From assembly GCF_018883605.1 (NCBI RefSeq), contig NZ_JAHLEM010000108.1, forward strand, positions 1 to 42,120: a stretch of 42,120 bases of DNA. The letters are read 5' to 3'. Positions 31,286 through 38,456 of this stretch are shown piece after piece (positions within the stretch are counted from its first letter, which is position 1; each line of letters opens with the position of its first letter). This DNA is from Streptomyces niphimycinicus. GTDB taxonomy: Bacteria; Actinomycetota; Actinomycetes; Streptomycetales; Streptomycetaceae. A program made the translations under genes and the position numbers. Below the pieces are notes generated by a model. It ran no database searches, was not told where the DNA came from, and was given only the letters and a program-made list of their open reading frames with translations.

Positions 31286-33067
31286 ATGGCCCAGCACATC
31301 GACGACTACGCCCTCATCGGTGACCACCAGACGGCGGCCCTGATCAGCCGCCATGGCTCGATCGACTGGCTGTGCCTGCCCCGCTTCGACTCACCGGCCT
31401 GCTTCGCCGCGCTCCTCGGCGGCCCTGACAACGGCCACTGGCGGCTCGCCCCCAAGGGCGCGGGCGCCTGCACCCGCCGCGGCTACCTCGACGACTCCCT
31501 CGTCCTGGAGTCGGTCTGGGAGACGGAGACCGGCACGGTCAAGGTCATCGACTTCATGCCGCAGCGCGATCGCGCCCCCGATGTCGTCCGCATCGTCGAG
31601 GGCGTCTCCGGCAGCGTCGAGATGCTCGGCGTCCTCCGGCTGCGCTTCGACTACGGCCGGATCGTCCCCTGGATGCGCCGCACCGACGGCCACCGGATCG
31701 CGGTCGCCGGACCGGACTCCGTATGGCTGCGCTCGGAACCCGAGGTCCACACCTACGGCAAGGACTTCAGCACCCGCTCCGAGTTCACCGTCTCGGCCGG
31801 GGACCGGGTGGCCTTCGTCCTCACCTGGCACCCCTCGCACGAGCCCCGCCCCCGGCTCATCGACCCGTACGACGCCCTCCGCTCCAGCCTCGCGGACTGG
31901 CGCGACTGGGCCGCCCGCTGCCGCTACCAGGGCCCGCACCGGGACGCCGTCATCCGCTCCCTGATCACCCTCAAGGCGCTCACCTACGCCCCGAGCGGCG
32001 GCATCGTCGCGGCCCCCACCACCTCGCTGCCCGAACGGCTCGGCGGGGTCCGCAACTGGGACTACCGCTACTGCTGGCTGCGCGACTCCACCCTCACCCT
32101 CAACGCCCTGCTCCGCGCCGGCTACCACGAGGAGGCCGCCGCCTGGCGCGACTGGCTGCTTCGCGCGATCGCCGGCGACCCGGCCGAACTCCAGATCATG
32201 TACGGCCTCGGGGGCGAACGCCGGCTCCATGAGCATGAGCTGCCCTGGCTGGAGGGGTACGAGCACTCCACCCCCGTCCGGGTCGGCAACGGCGCGGTCG
32301 ACCAGCGCCAGCTCGACGTCTACGGCGAGGTGCTCGACACCCTCCACCTCGCCCGCGCCGCCGGGCTGCCCGCCGAACCGCACGCCTGGAAGATCCAGAC
32401 CGCCCTCATGGACTTCCTGGAATCCGCCTGGCGCGACCCCGACGAGGGGCTGTGGGAGGTCCGCGGGCCCCGCCGCCACTTCGTCCACTCCAAGGTCATG
32501 GCCTGGGTGGCCGCCGACCGCGCCGTCCGCGCCATGGAAGCCGCCCCCGAGCTGAGCGGCGACGCGAACCGCTGGCGCGCCATGCGCGACGCCGTCCACC
32601 GCGAGGTCTGCGAAAAGGGCTACGACCCCGAGCGGTCCACCTTCACCCAGTCCTACGGCTCCCCCGAGCTGGACGCCGCGACCCTGCTCATCCCCCGCGT
32701 CGGCTTCCTCCCCGCCACCGACCCCCGCGTCATCGGCACCATCGACGCGGTCCGCCGCGAGCTCAGCGAGGACGGCCTGATCCGCCGCTACACCGCCGCC
32801 GACGGTATGGACGGCCTCCCCGGCTCCGAGGGCGCCTTCCTCGCCTGCTCCTTCTGGCTCGCCGACGCCCTCCACCTGGCCGGCCGCCACAAGGACGCCC
32901 GCGCCCTCTTCGATCGCCTCCTCGCGCTGCGCAACGACGTCGGGCTGCTCGCCGAGGAGTACGACCCGGCGACCGGCCGGCAACTCGGCAACTTCCCCCA
33001 GGCGTTCAGCCATATCGGGCTCGTCGGGACCGCCCTCACCCTCGCGGAGCGGCCCAGGGCAGACTGA
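31286..33067 (+). CDS. Glycoside hydrolase family 15 (glucoamylase/trehalase-like)
   Basis: A 593-residue cytoplasmic GH15 enzyme. The N-terminal beta-sandwich region starts MAQHIDDYALIGDHQTAALISRHGSIDWLCLPRFDS, the standard family opening. The alpha/alpha barrel carries RNWDYRYCWLRDSTLTLNALLR (substrate subsites) and QLDVYGEVLDTLHLARAAG (a candidate acid Glu). No signal peptide is present. Bacterial members of this form include trehalases of mycobacteria and glucoamylases, and I cannot choose between them. ATG at 31286 is preceded by GGGGGAAGG. A -10-like TAGGAT lies at 31253-31258. The next gene starts 4 bases after its stop. Confidence 0.9.
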   Translation: MAQHIDDYALIGDHQTAALISRHGSIDWLCLPRFDSPACFAALLGGPDNGHWRLAPKGAGACTRRGYLDDSLVLESVWETETGTVKVIDFMPQRDRAPDVVRIVEGVSGSVEMLGVLRLRFDYGRIVPWMRRTDGHRIAVAGPDSVWLRSEPEVHTYGKDFSTRSEFTVSAGDRVAFVLTWHPSHEPRPRLIDPYDALRSSLADWRDWAARCRYQGPHRDAVIRSLITLKALTYAPSGGIVAAPTTSLPERLGGVRNWDYRYCWLRDSTLTLNALLRAGYHEEAAAWRDWLLRAIAGDPAELQIMYGLGGERRLHEHELPWLEGYEHSTPVRVGNGAVDQRQLDVYGEVLDTLHLARAAGLPAEPHAWKIQTALMDFLESAWRDPDEGLWEVRGPRRHFVHSKVMAWVAADRAVRAMEAAPELSGDANRWRAMRDAVHREVCEKGYDPERSTFTQSYGSPELDAATLLIPRVGFLPATDPRVIGTIDAVRRELSEDGLIRRYTAADGMDGLPGSEGAFLACSFWLADALHLAGRHKDARALFDRLLALRNDVGLLAEEYDPATGRQLGNFPQAFSHIGLVGTALTLAERPRAD

Positions 33068-33071
33068 GCCC

Positions 33072-33827
33072 ATGGATCTTGGACTCAAAGACCGGGTGTA
33101 CATCGTCACCGGAGCCACCCGCGGGCTGGGCCTCGCCGCCGCCCGTGAGCTGATCGCCGACGGTGCGAAGGCCGTCATCACCGGCCGCGACGCCGATACG
33201 GCGGCAGCCGTCGCCGCCGACCTCGGCCCGAACGCGGTCGGCGTCGCCGCCGACAACTCCGACCCCGAGACCGCGGCCCGGCTCATCGCCACCGCCCGCG
33301 AGCGCTTCGGTGGCTTCGACGGCGTCCTCATCAGCGTCGGCGGCCCGCCGGCCGGGCTGACGGCCGACATCACCGACGCCCAGTGGCAGGCCGCCTTCGA
33401 CTCCGTCTTCCTCGGCGCCGTCCGCTTCGCCCGTACGGCCGCCGAGCAGCTCCCCTCCGGCGGCGTGATCGGCTTCGTCCTCTCCGGCTCCGTCCGCGAA
33501 CCGATCCCCGGCCTCACCGTCTCCAACGGCCTGCGGCCCGGCCTCGCCGGTTTCGCCAAGTCCCTCTCCCTCGAGGTCGGCCCCCGCGGCATCCGCGTCG
33601 TGGGCCTCCTCCCCGCCCGCATCGACACCGACCGCGTCCGCGAACTCGACGCCCTCTCCGGCGACGCGGATGCCTCACGGGAGCGGAACGCGGCGGCGAT
33701 TCCGCTGCGGCGGTATGGGACGCCCTCGGAATTCGGCAAGGCCGCGGCCTTTCTGCTCTCGCCTGCGGCGTCGTATCTCACCGGGCTGATGCTGCCGGTG
33801 GATGGTGGGGCTCTGCACAACTTCTGA
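33072..33827 (+). CDS. SDR-family protein lacking the catalytic Tyr and Lys
   Basis: A 251-residue protein with the short-chain dehydrogenase fold: TGATRGLG (13-20), GG in VLISVGGPPAG instead of NNAG, and the C-terminal SYLTGLMLPVDGGALHNF. The usual YxxxK of the active site is replaced by N152-x2-R155 in TVSNGLRPGLAGFAKSL, while a serine lies upstream (LSGS, 138-140). This matches the BKR-like SDR subgroup known to miss the catalytic tetrad, so either the chemistry differs or the protein only binds nucleotide. ATG at 33072 is 4 bases after the GH15 stop; no good ribosome site is present, so coupling is likely. Confidence 0.88.
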   Translation: MDLGLKDRVYIVTGATRGLGLAAARELIADGAKAVITGRDADTAAAVAADLGPNAVGVAADNSDPETAARLIATARERFGGFDGVLISVGGPPAGLTADITDAQWQAAFDSVFLGAVRFARTAAEQLPSGGVIGFVLSGSVREPIPGLTVSNGLRPGLAGFAKSLSLEVGPRGIRVVGLLPARIDTDRVRELDALSGDADASRERNAAAIPLRRYGTPSEFGKAAAFLLSPAASYLTGLMLPVDGGALHNF

Positions 33828-33960
33828 GCCCCGCGCGACGTCAATGTGCGGCTGCCCCGCGCGAGGTGGGGCTCCGCCCAGACCTGGCCCCGGCCAGACG
33901 CCGAGTGCGGACCATGGGCGCCTCCGGCGGAAGGTCCCCACCCCGCCCCTCCCCGAAACC

Positions 33961-34030
33961 ATGGGGCTCCGCCCCGGACCCCGCTCCTCAAACTCCCCCA
34001 GCTACCGCTGGGAGGTGCCCCCTGAGGGGC
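33961..34030. repeat. Dispersed Streptomyces intergenic hairpin repeat
   Basis: ATGGGGCTCCGCCCCGGACC at its start and the AACTCCCCCAGCTACCGCTG block further on are elements I have seen repeatedly between Streptomyces genes. CCCAGC (33997-34002) and GCTGGG (34007-34012) form a 6-bp stem with loop TACC. It probably acts as a terminator-like intergenic repeat. Confidence 0.6.
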
Positions 34031-34345
34031 TGAATTCACGCCCCCGGGACGGACAGGCGGCCCGTGCCACCGAGGCGTGGACGCCGACGAGGCGGGAGCC
34101 AGCGACCCCGGGCCGAACGCGGGGCCGAGAGGCACCCTGGGCCACCGGCGGGTAGCCGCGAGACGGCGGGAGGGGGCGGGGTCGCAGGGGTGGTGTCCTG
34201 GACGCTTACGTGTATTTGTGGCGCCAATCCCCGGCCCACCCAACGCCCCCGGTCAATGGCGCCGTAAATATACGGTCCAGGGCGCCGCCCCGGAGGCCCC
34301 GCACCCGCCACCCACCACCGGACCCACCGCGCACAGCAACCACGA

Positions 34346-34421
34346 CCGCACCCGCACCCGCGGAACGCGCACCCGCACCCGCACCCGCACCCGCACCCAG
34401 CGGAACGCACACCCAGCGGAA
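34346..34421 (-). repeat. CCGCAC hexamer array downstream of the AmaP gene
   Basis: Near-perfect repeats of CCCGCA/GCACCC run between 34346 and 34400, broken by GCGGAACGCG. AGCGGAACGC and a similar copy follow up to 34421. The array ends 10 bases from the AmaP stop. Confidence 0.75.
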
Positions 34422-34431
34422 CCCGCCAGAC

Positions 34432-34986
34432 CTACCGCGCCCGTTCCGCCCCGTGCCGGGCCACCCTCAGGCGGACCTCCGCCGGGAGTTGGTCCAGGCC
34501 CGCCGAGGTCCGGGCGCGCTCCAGAGCCTCCGCCCGTAGCGCTTCCAGTGTCAGCGTCGGTTCGGCGCGCGGCTCCAGTACCAGGCCCATCCGGGCCTCC
34601 GGCGTGGTCCGTCGGCCTCGTAGCAGGACGTGGGCCCGCTCCACGCCGTCCAGCGACTCCGCGTCCGCCAGGAGCGCCGCCTCCAGGGCCCGACCCCGCA
34701 GCAGGGCGCCCTCGCCGTCGCCCGTCTCCACCAGCACCTCCTGAAGCCGACGCCGCCGCAACTGCACCAGGAACCAGCACAACGCGAGCACGAACAGCAC
34801 CGCCAGCGCCGCGATGACGGCCGGCCACCACCATCCGGCGTCCCGCCACCGCGTCCGATCCGCCCGGCTCAGCAGCACATCGCCCCGCCCGTCGAACGGC
34901 GGCCACCCGGCCAGGATCACCGCGCCCACCCCGGCCAGCATCAGCCCCACGGCCCCCAGCAGCACCCGGTTGACGACCCTCAGCAT
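34432..34986 (-). CDS. AmaP-type Asp23 membrane anchor
   Basis: A 184-residue membrane protein with two N-terminal helices ([23 protein letters not shown] and [25 protein letters not shown]) and a cytoplasmic domain with an Asp23-like alpha/beta pattern ([13 protein letters not shown] ... [19 protein letters not shown] ... EVRLRVA). This layout fits alkaline-shock response membrane anchor protein AmaP, which tethers Asp23 in staphylococci. ATG at 34986 is 7 bases after the upstream DUF6286 gene ends, so they are cotranscribed. It is the last gene of the Asp23 cluster, with a hexamer repeat array after the stop. Confidence 0.78.
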   Translation of the reverse strand: MLRVVNRVLLGAVGLMLAGVGAVILAGWPPFDGRGDVLLSRADRTRWRDAGWWWPAVIAALAVLFVLALCWFLVQLRRRRLQEVLVETGDGEGALLRGRALEAALLADAESLDGVERAHVLLRGRRTTPEARMGLVLEPRAEPTLTLEALRAEALERARTSAGLDQLPAEVRLRVARHGAERAR

Positions 34987-34993
34987 GGCGCGC

Positions 34994-35722
34994 TCACCCC
35001 TTCGACTTCGCCGACCGCCGGACACGGACGGACAGGGCGGGCCGTCGGGCCAGGCCCAGTTGCCGGATGCCCTCGTGGAGGGCGGCGTCCAGATCCGCCC
35101 GTACCTCGTCAAGGTCACGGAAGTGGGCCAGCGCGCGGGCCCTGACCCGCCGACGGCCGACGTCCACGCGGGCGGACCGCACACCGGGCACCTCCATCGC
35201 CCGGTCCCGCAGCACCAGCCCCGCCGAGGCCCGGTCGATCCCCGCCCGTACGGCGCCCCCGGTCCCGACCCCGGCGCCCGCATCCACGCCCTTCCCCGGC
35301 CCCGCCTCCGCCTCAGTCCCGGTCCCAGTCCCAGTCCCGGTCCCGGTCTCCGGCGGACGCATCGGGAGCAGCCCACGCAGCCCCGGCGCCAGCGCCAGGA
35401 CCACCATCAACACCCCCAGCGCGGCCAACAGCGCCGCCCCGCCCATGATCCACGCATCGTCCAGCGGCCGTGCGGCGAATTCATCGGCGAGCCATTCCCG
35501 CCATCGCATGGCGGGCCGACCCGAGCGCACGGCCGCCACGTCGTACAGCAGCAGCCCGCTGACGGCGGCGATGACCAGGGCGACGATCCCGGCCGGTACC
35601 CGCCGCACGGACCAGAAGCGCCTCATCCGCACGGGCGGATCGCCGTCCCGCGCGCCGGTCCCCGCCCTCCCGCCGTACGCCGACGCCGAGGTGGACTGAC
35701 GCATCTTCTGGTCCGCGTTCAT
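34994..35722 (-). CDS. DUF6286-type membrane protein of the Asp23 cluster
   Basis: A 242-residue protein. It has a hydrophilic N-terminus (1 to about 38), two membrane helices (RVPAGIVALVIAAVSGLLLYDVAAV and WIMGGAALLAALGVLMVVLALAPGL), a TG-dipeptide linker (TGTGTGTGTE), and a cytoplasmic Asp23-like tail: VPGVRSARVDVGRRRVRARALAHF ... EVRADLDAALHEGIRQLGL. DUF6286 members always sit in such clusters, to my knowledge. The ATG at 35722 overlaps the Asp23 gene upstream by four bases (ATGA). Its function is unknown; membrane anchoring or modulation of Asp23 is inferred from layout. Confidence 0.75.
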   Translation of the reverse strand: MNADQKMRQSTSASAYGGRAGTGARDGDPPVRMRRFWSVRRVPAGIVALVIAAVSGLLLYDVAAVRSGRPAMRWREWLADEFAARPLDDAWIMGGAALLAALGVLMVVLALAPGLRGLLPMRPPETGTGTGTGTGTEAEAGPGKGVDAGAGVGTGGAVRAGIDRASAGLVLRDRAMEVPGVRSARVDVGRRRVRARALAHFRDLDEVRADLDAALHEGIRQLGLARRPALSVRVRRSAKSKG

Positions 35723-36153
35723 CGCACCCTGTCCCTCCCCCGACGCACCCTCCGCTCCGGGTGCTCCCACTGCGGCATATGCAGTCGTTCGACCGTCACC
35801 ACGACCTCGGGCACCTCCATGCCCGTCAACTCGCCTACCCGTTCGATCACATGACGACGCACCGCACCGCAGTGCGCGCCGATGTCCGAGGGATAGCCCA
35901 GCTCGACGGCGACCCGGACGCGCGCGACGTCCCCGCGCACCACGGCGACCGCGTGCGGCGGCGCGGCGGCGGCATCGGTAGGGCCGACGTCCGCGGTATC
36001 CACGACGTCCGCTACATCCGCAGCCGCAGCCGCACCCGCACCCGCCGCGCCGGTCCCGTCCACCCGCAACGCCTCCTGCGCCGCCTGCGAGGCGATCTTC
36101 GCGACGACCCGGTCCGCGATCCGCGTCGCGCCCCGCTCACCCGGCTCGACCAC
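35719..36153 (-). CDS. Asp23/Gls24-family envelope stress protein (first copy)
   Basis: A 144-residue Asp23/Gls24 protein. The N-terminal ATRIADRVVAKIASQAAQEA and C-terminal VAVVRGDVARVRVAVELGYPSDIGAHCGAVRRHVIERVGELTGMEVPEVVVTVERL carry the family's helix and beta-helix-beta pattern. An Ala-rich linker (about 33-60) is inserted between them. Asp23 in Gram-positives forms membrane-tethered filaments and rises under alkaline and envelope stress. GTG at 36153 starts the frame. The stop overlaps the DUF6286 start by four bases. Confidence 0.85.
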   Translation of the reverse strand: MVEPGERGATRIADRVVAKIASQAAQEALRVDGTGAAGAGAAAAADVADVVDTADVGPTDAAAAPPHAVAVVRGDVARVRVAVELGYPSDIGAHCGAVRRHVIERVGELTGMEVPEVVVTVERLHMPQWEHPERRVRRGRDRVR

Positions 36154-36234
36154 GGCGCGTCCTTACTGTCGTCATGGCCCCCACTGTCGTCATGGCCCCC
36201 GCCGTCGCCACAGCCCCTGCCGTCGTCGAAGTGT

Positions 36235-36429
36235 TCACCGTGGCCGTCCGTCATCACGGCCACGGGAACGGAAGAAGTCGCCCGGTTCCAGATCACCGTC
36301 CAGGAATCGGCCAACGATGAACCCGACGGCGCCCAACGCCGCCACCAGCAGAAAGGCCCCGAAACCACCGAAGTAACCGGCGAAAGCCAGCGCCATCCCC
36401 GCGATCATCCCGACCACGGCCATGCTCAT
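36235..36429 (-). CDS. Small DUF2273-like membrane protein
   Basis: A 64-residue protein with two hydrophobic helices (AVVGMIAGMALAFAGYFGGFGAFLLVAALGAVGFIVGRFLDG, about 3-43) rich in G-x3-G, then an acidic-to-basic tail. The pattern GxxxxxFAGYFGGFGAFLxxxxLGAxGxxxGRxLDGxLD matches the DUF2273 family, typical of Asp23 operons. ATG at 36429 is preferred (GGGGAG upstream); an ATG further upstream in the same frame (36453) lacks a ribosome site. It lies between the two Asp23 genes on the same strand. Confidence 0.75.
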   Translation of the reverse strand: MSMAVVGMIAGMALAFAGYFGGFGAFLLVAALGAVGFIVGRFLDGDLEPGDFFRSRGRDDGRPR

Positions 36430-36470
36430 CCTGTGCTCCCCTGCTGGAGCCAACCGGAACCGCTGCCGGC

Positions 36471-36989
36471 CTACTGGAGCCGCGGCTCCGGCGATTCCTC
36501 TTCCTCGTCCGGCAACTTCACATCGCTGACCGCGATATTGACCTCGACCACTTCAAGGCCGGTCATCCGCTCGACCGCCGCGATCACGTTCTCCCGCACG
36601 GCCCGCGCGACATCGGCGATGGAGACGCCGTAGTCCACGACGATCTCCAGGTCGAGGGCCGTCTGTACCTCTCCCACCTCCGCCTTCACCCCACGGGCGA
36701 CCGACCGGGTGCCGGGCACCCGGTCCCGTACGACTCCGAAGGTTCGCGCGAGGCCGCCGCCCATCGCATGGACGCCGACCACATCACGGGCCGCCATCCC
36801 CGCGATCTTCTCGACGACGCCATCGGCGATGGTGGTGCGCCCCCGCGAGCCGGGGTCGCCTCCGCCGCGCCGGGGCCGGTCGGTGGCGGCCGGGGCGATG
36901 CCGCCCCTGGCGCCCAGGGTCCTCGGGGTGCCCGCGGCGGGCTCCGTGGCGGGGTTCTCGGGTCGGTTCCGTGGTGCGGTCTCGGACAT
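36471..36989 (-). CDS. Asp23/Gls24-family envelope stress protein (second copy)
   Basis: A 172-residue Asp23/Gls24 homologue. Its disordered Arg/Pro-rich N-terminus (1 to about 50) precedes the domain: GRTTIADGVVEKIAGMAARDVVGVHAMGGG, then VGEVQTALDLEIVVDYGVSIADVARAVRENVIAAVERMTGLEVVEVNIAVSDVKLP. The second segment is the most family-typical in the cluster. ATG at 36989 has AAGGGA upstream. It is the first gene of the minus-strand Asp23 cluster, with a ~190-base divergent region to the P10-like gene that should hold the promoter. I found no convincing sigma-factor match there. Confidence 0.88.
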   Translation of the reverse strand: MSETAPRNRPENPATEPAAGTPRTLGARGGIAPAATDRPRRGGGDPGSRGRTTIADGVVEKIAGMAARDVVGVHAMGGGLARTFGVVRDRVPGTRSVARGVKAEVGEVQTALDLEIVVDYGVSIADVARAVRENVIAAVERMTGLEVVEVNIAVSDVKLPDEEEESPEPRLQ

Positions 36990-37179
36990 CACCGATCGTC
37001 CCTTCCGAGGCGAAGAGCAGTCGAAGAGGTTTCCGCTCGCTCTACAGCCAACCTTAAAGGGGCCTTCCCCGAACCGCTTCGGAGATGCGGCACTCGCGCG
37101 ATCGATGCGGCAGGCTGTGAGCACACGGCAGGCCGAGACCAGTAGGGCTCGGTCCCGTCCGGCGCCAAGGGGTGACACG

Positions 37180-37920
37180 GTGGTCACAGACCGGCTCGCG
37201 CAGACCGTGAGGGAGCAGCTTCGGCTCGGACGGCTGCTGCCCCTGGGCGGGCGGGAGGACGGCTCCTGGATCACCGAACACGCGGCGGGCGAGGTGCTCC
37301 GGCGGGCCGCCGACCAGGTCCCCGACGTACGCCTGGGAGCGCTTCGGATCGCGCCCGCCGACCCCGACACCGACCCCGACACCGCCGCGACGCCCGCGGT
37401 ACCGCCCCCGCCGAGCGCGCTGCCGCCGGGGACGCTGTGCATCGCGGCGGAGTGCGGGGCGACGCTGGAGGAACCGCTTCCGGTGACGGCGGACCGGCTG
37501 CGCGACGCACTCCTCGACGCGGCGACGGACCGGCTGGGCCTCCTGGTGGAGGCGGTGGACGTACGGGTGACGGACGTGCTGGACGAACTCCCGGCCCCGC
37601 CCCCGGCTCCCGCGGCCCCGCGGCCTCAAAACCAGCCCCAGCCACCACCACGGCCGACGTCGGCCGAACGCCCCGACCCGGACCCCGCCGCCGCGACCGC
37701 AGCGTCCGTGCCCGGCGTCGCCCGGCTCGCGTCGGTGCTGGGATCGCCCCGGCCCGTGCGGACCGAGGGCTCGCACATCCGGATCGAGCTGGCGGTGGCG
37801 GCCGATCACCGCGCCGTGGATGTGGCGCGGGCGGTGCGAACGGCGGTGGCACGGAGCGCCCCGGGCCCCGGAGACCAGCCGCCCACGGTGGCCGTCCTGG
37901 TCACCGCCGTGGACCCCTGA
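37180..37920 (+). CDS. Asp23-cluster protein with two Asp23-like modules (automatic name nucleopolyhedrovirus P10)
   Basis: A 246-residue soluble protein. The N-terminal module (about 20-135) is WITEHAAGEVLRRAADQVPDVRLG ... LRDALLDAATDRLGLLVEAVDVRVTDVLD, joined by a Pro/Ala-rich linker (about 136-180). The C-terminal module is VPGVARLASVLG ... IRIELAVAADHRAVDVARAVRTAVAR ... TVAVLVTAVDP. Both echo the Asp23 helix-beta-helix-beta order. Databases often label similar proteins nucleopolyhedrovirus P10 family, which I believe is an artefact of low-complexity sequence. GTG at 37180 is preceded by AAGGGG. The gene is divergent from the Asp23 cluster and converges on the response regulator. Confidence 0.72.
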   Translation: MVTDRLAQTVREQLRLGRLLPLGGREDGSWITEHAAGEVLRRAADQVPDVRLGALRIAPADPDTDPDTAATPAVPPPPSALPPGTLCIAAECGATLEEPLPVTADRLRDALLDAATDRLGLLVEAVDVRVTDVLDELPAPPPAPAAPRPQNQPQPPPRPTSAERPDPDPAAATAASVPGVARLASVLGSPRPVRTEGSHIRIELAVAADHRAVDVARAVRTAVARSAPGPGDQPPTVAVLVTAVDP

Positions 37921-37964
37921 CCACAGCCCTGGCCGGCAACGTCGCCGCAAGCCGAACCGGCCGT

Positions 37965-38456
37965 TCACCTCTCGGCGCTGTACTTCCGCAGCCCCTCGAC
38001 CGTGCGCTCCAGCTCCGCGACCCGGTCGGCCAACTGCTCGGTCCGCGCCTCGAGCCGGCAGTTCTTGCGGTGCATCTCCAGGAACACATTGACCTTCGTC
38101 CGCAGCAGCCAGGGGTCGAAGGGTTTGGTGAGGAAGTCGGCGGCGCCGATCGCATAGCCCCGGTAGGCGTAGTCGGAGTCGGCGTCGGTCCCGGTCAGCA
38201 GGATGATCGGGACGTCCTTGGTCTGGTCGAGCCGCTTGATGTTGGCGGCGGTCTCGAAGCCGTCCATGCCAGGCATCAGCACATCCAGCAGAACGACGGC
38301 GAAGTCCTGCCGCAGCATCGCCTTCAGCGCCTCCTCACCGGAGCGGGCGCGGACGAGCTGCTGATCGAGCGGGCCGAGGACGGCCTCCAGCGCGATCAGG
38401 TTCTCTTCCATGTCGTCAACGATGAGGATTCCGGCCTTATCGCATGCGGTCGTCAT
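37965..38456 (-). CDS. Response regulator (receiver plus coiled coil)
   Basis: A 163-residue single-domain response regulator. Acidic pair D14/D15, phospho-acceptor D58 (VVLLDVLMPGMDG), T89 and K111 (FLTKPFDP) are intact. A coiled coil (about 125-160, RLEARTEQLADRVAELERTVEGLRKY) replaces an output domain, so it probably acts by protein contact. The ATG at 38456 shares a TGATG junction with the kinase stop. A GTG three bases further upstream is an alternative start. It is likely phosphorylated by the adjacent kinase. It converges on the Asp23-cluster P10-like gene with 44 bases between stops. Confidence 0.87.
   Translation of the reverse strand: MTTACDKAGILIVDDMEENLIALEAVLGPLDQQLVRARSGEEALKAMLRQDFAVVLLDVLMPGMDGFETAANIKRLDQTKDVPIILLTGTDADSDYAYRGYAIGAADFLTKPFDPWLLRTKVNVFLEMHRKNCRLEARTEQLADRVAELERTVEGLRKYSAER

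Larger units (their letters stand above)
33828..34431. other. Long repeat-rich non-coding gap between convergent genes
   Basis: About 600 bases without a believable gene; open frames are long only because of the base composition. It contains GC-rich motifs of the GGGGCTCCGCCCC type (33891-33977), a dispersed Streptomyces-type hairpin at 33961-34030, and a hexamer array at 34346-34421. Nothing else is defined. Confidence 0.55.

Noticed and set aside
31391..34243. 950-codon minus-strand open frame across the GH15 and SDR genes
   Set aside because: Both plus-strand genes are clear enzymes; the antisense frame is a base-composition artefact, with no start signal and no family match.
37931..37962. 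GGCCGG...CCGGCC hairpin between the P10-like gene and response regulator
   Set aside because: Only 6 bp with a 20-base loop; too weak to call a terminator.
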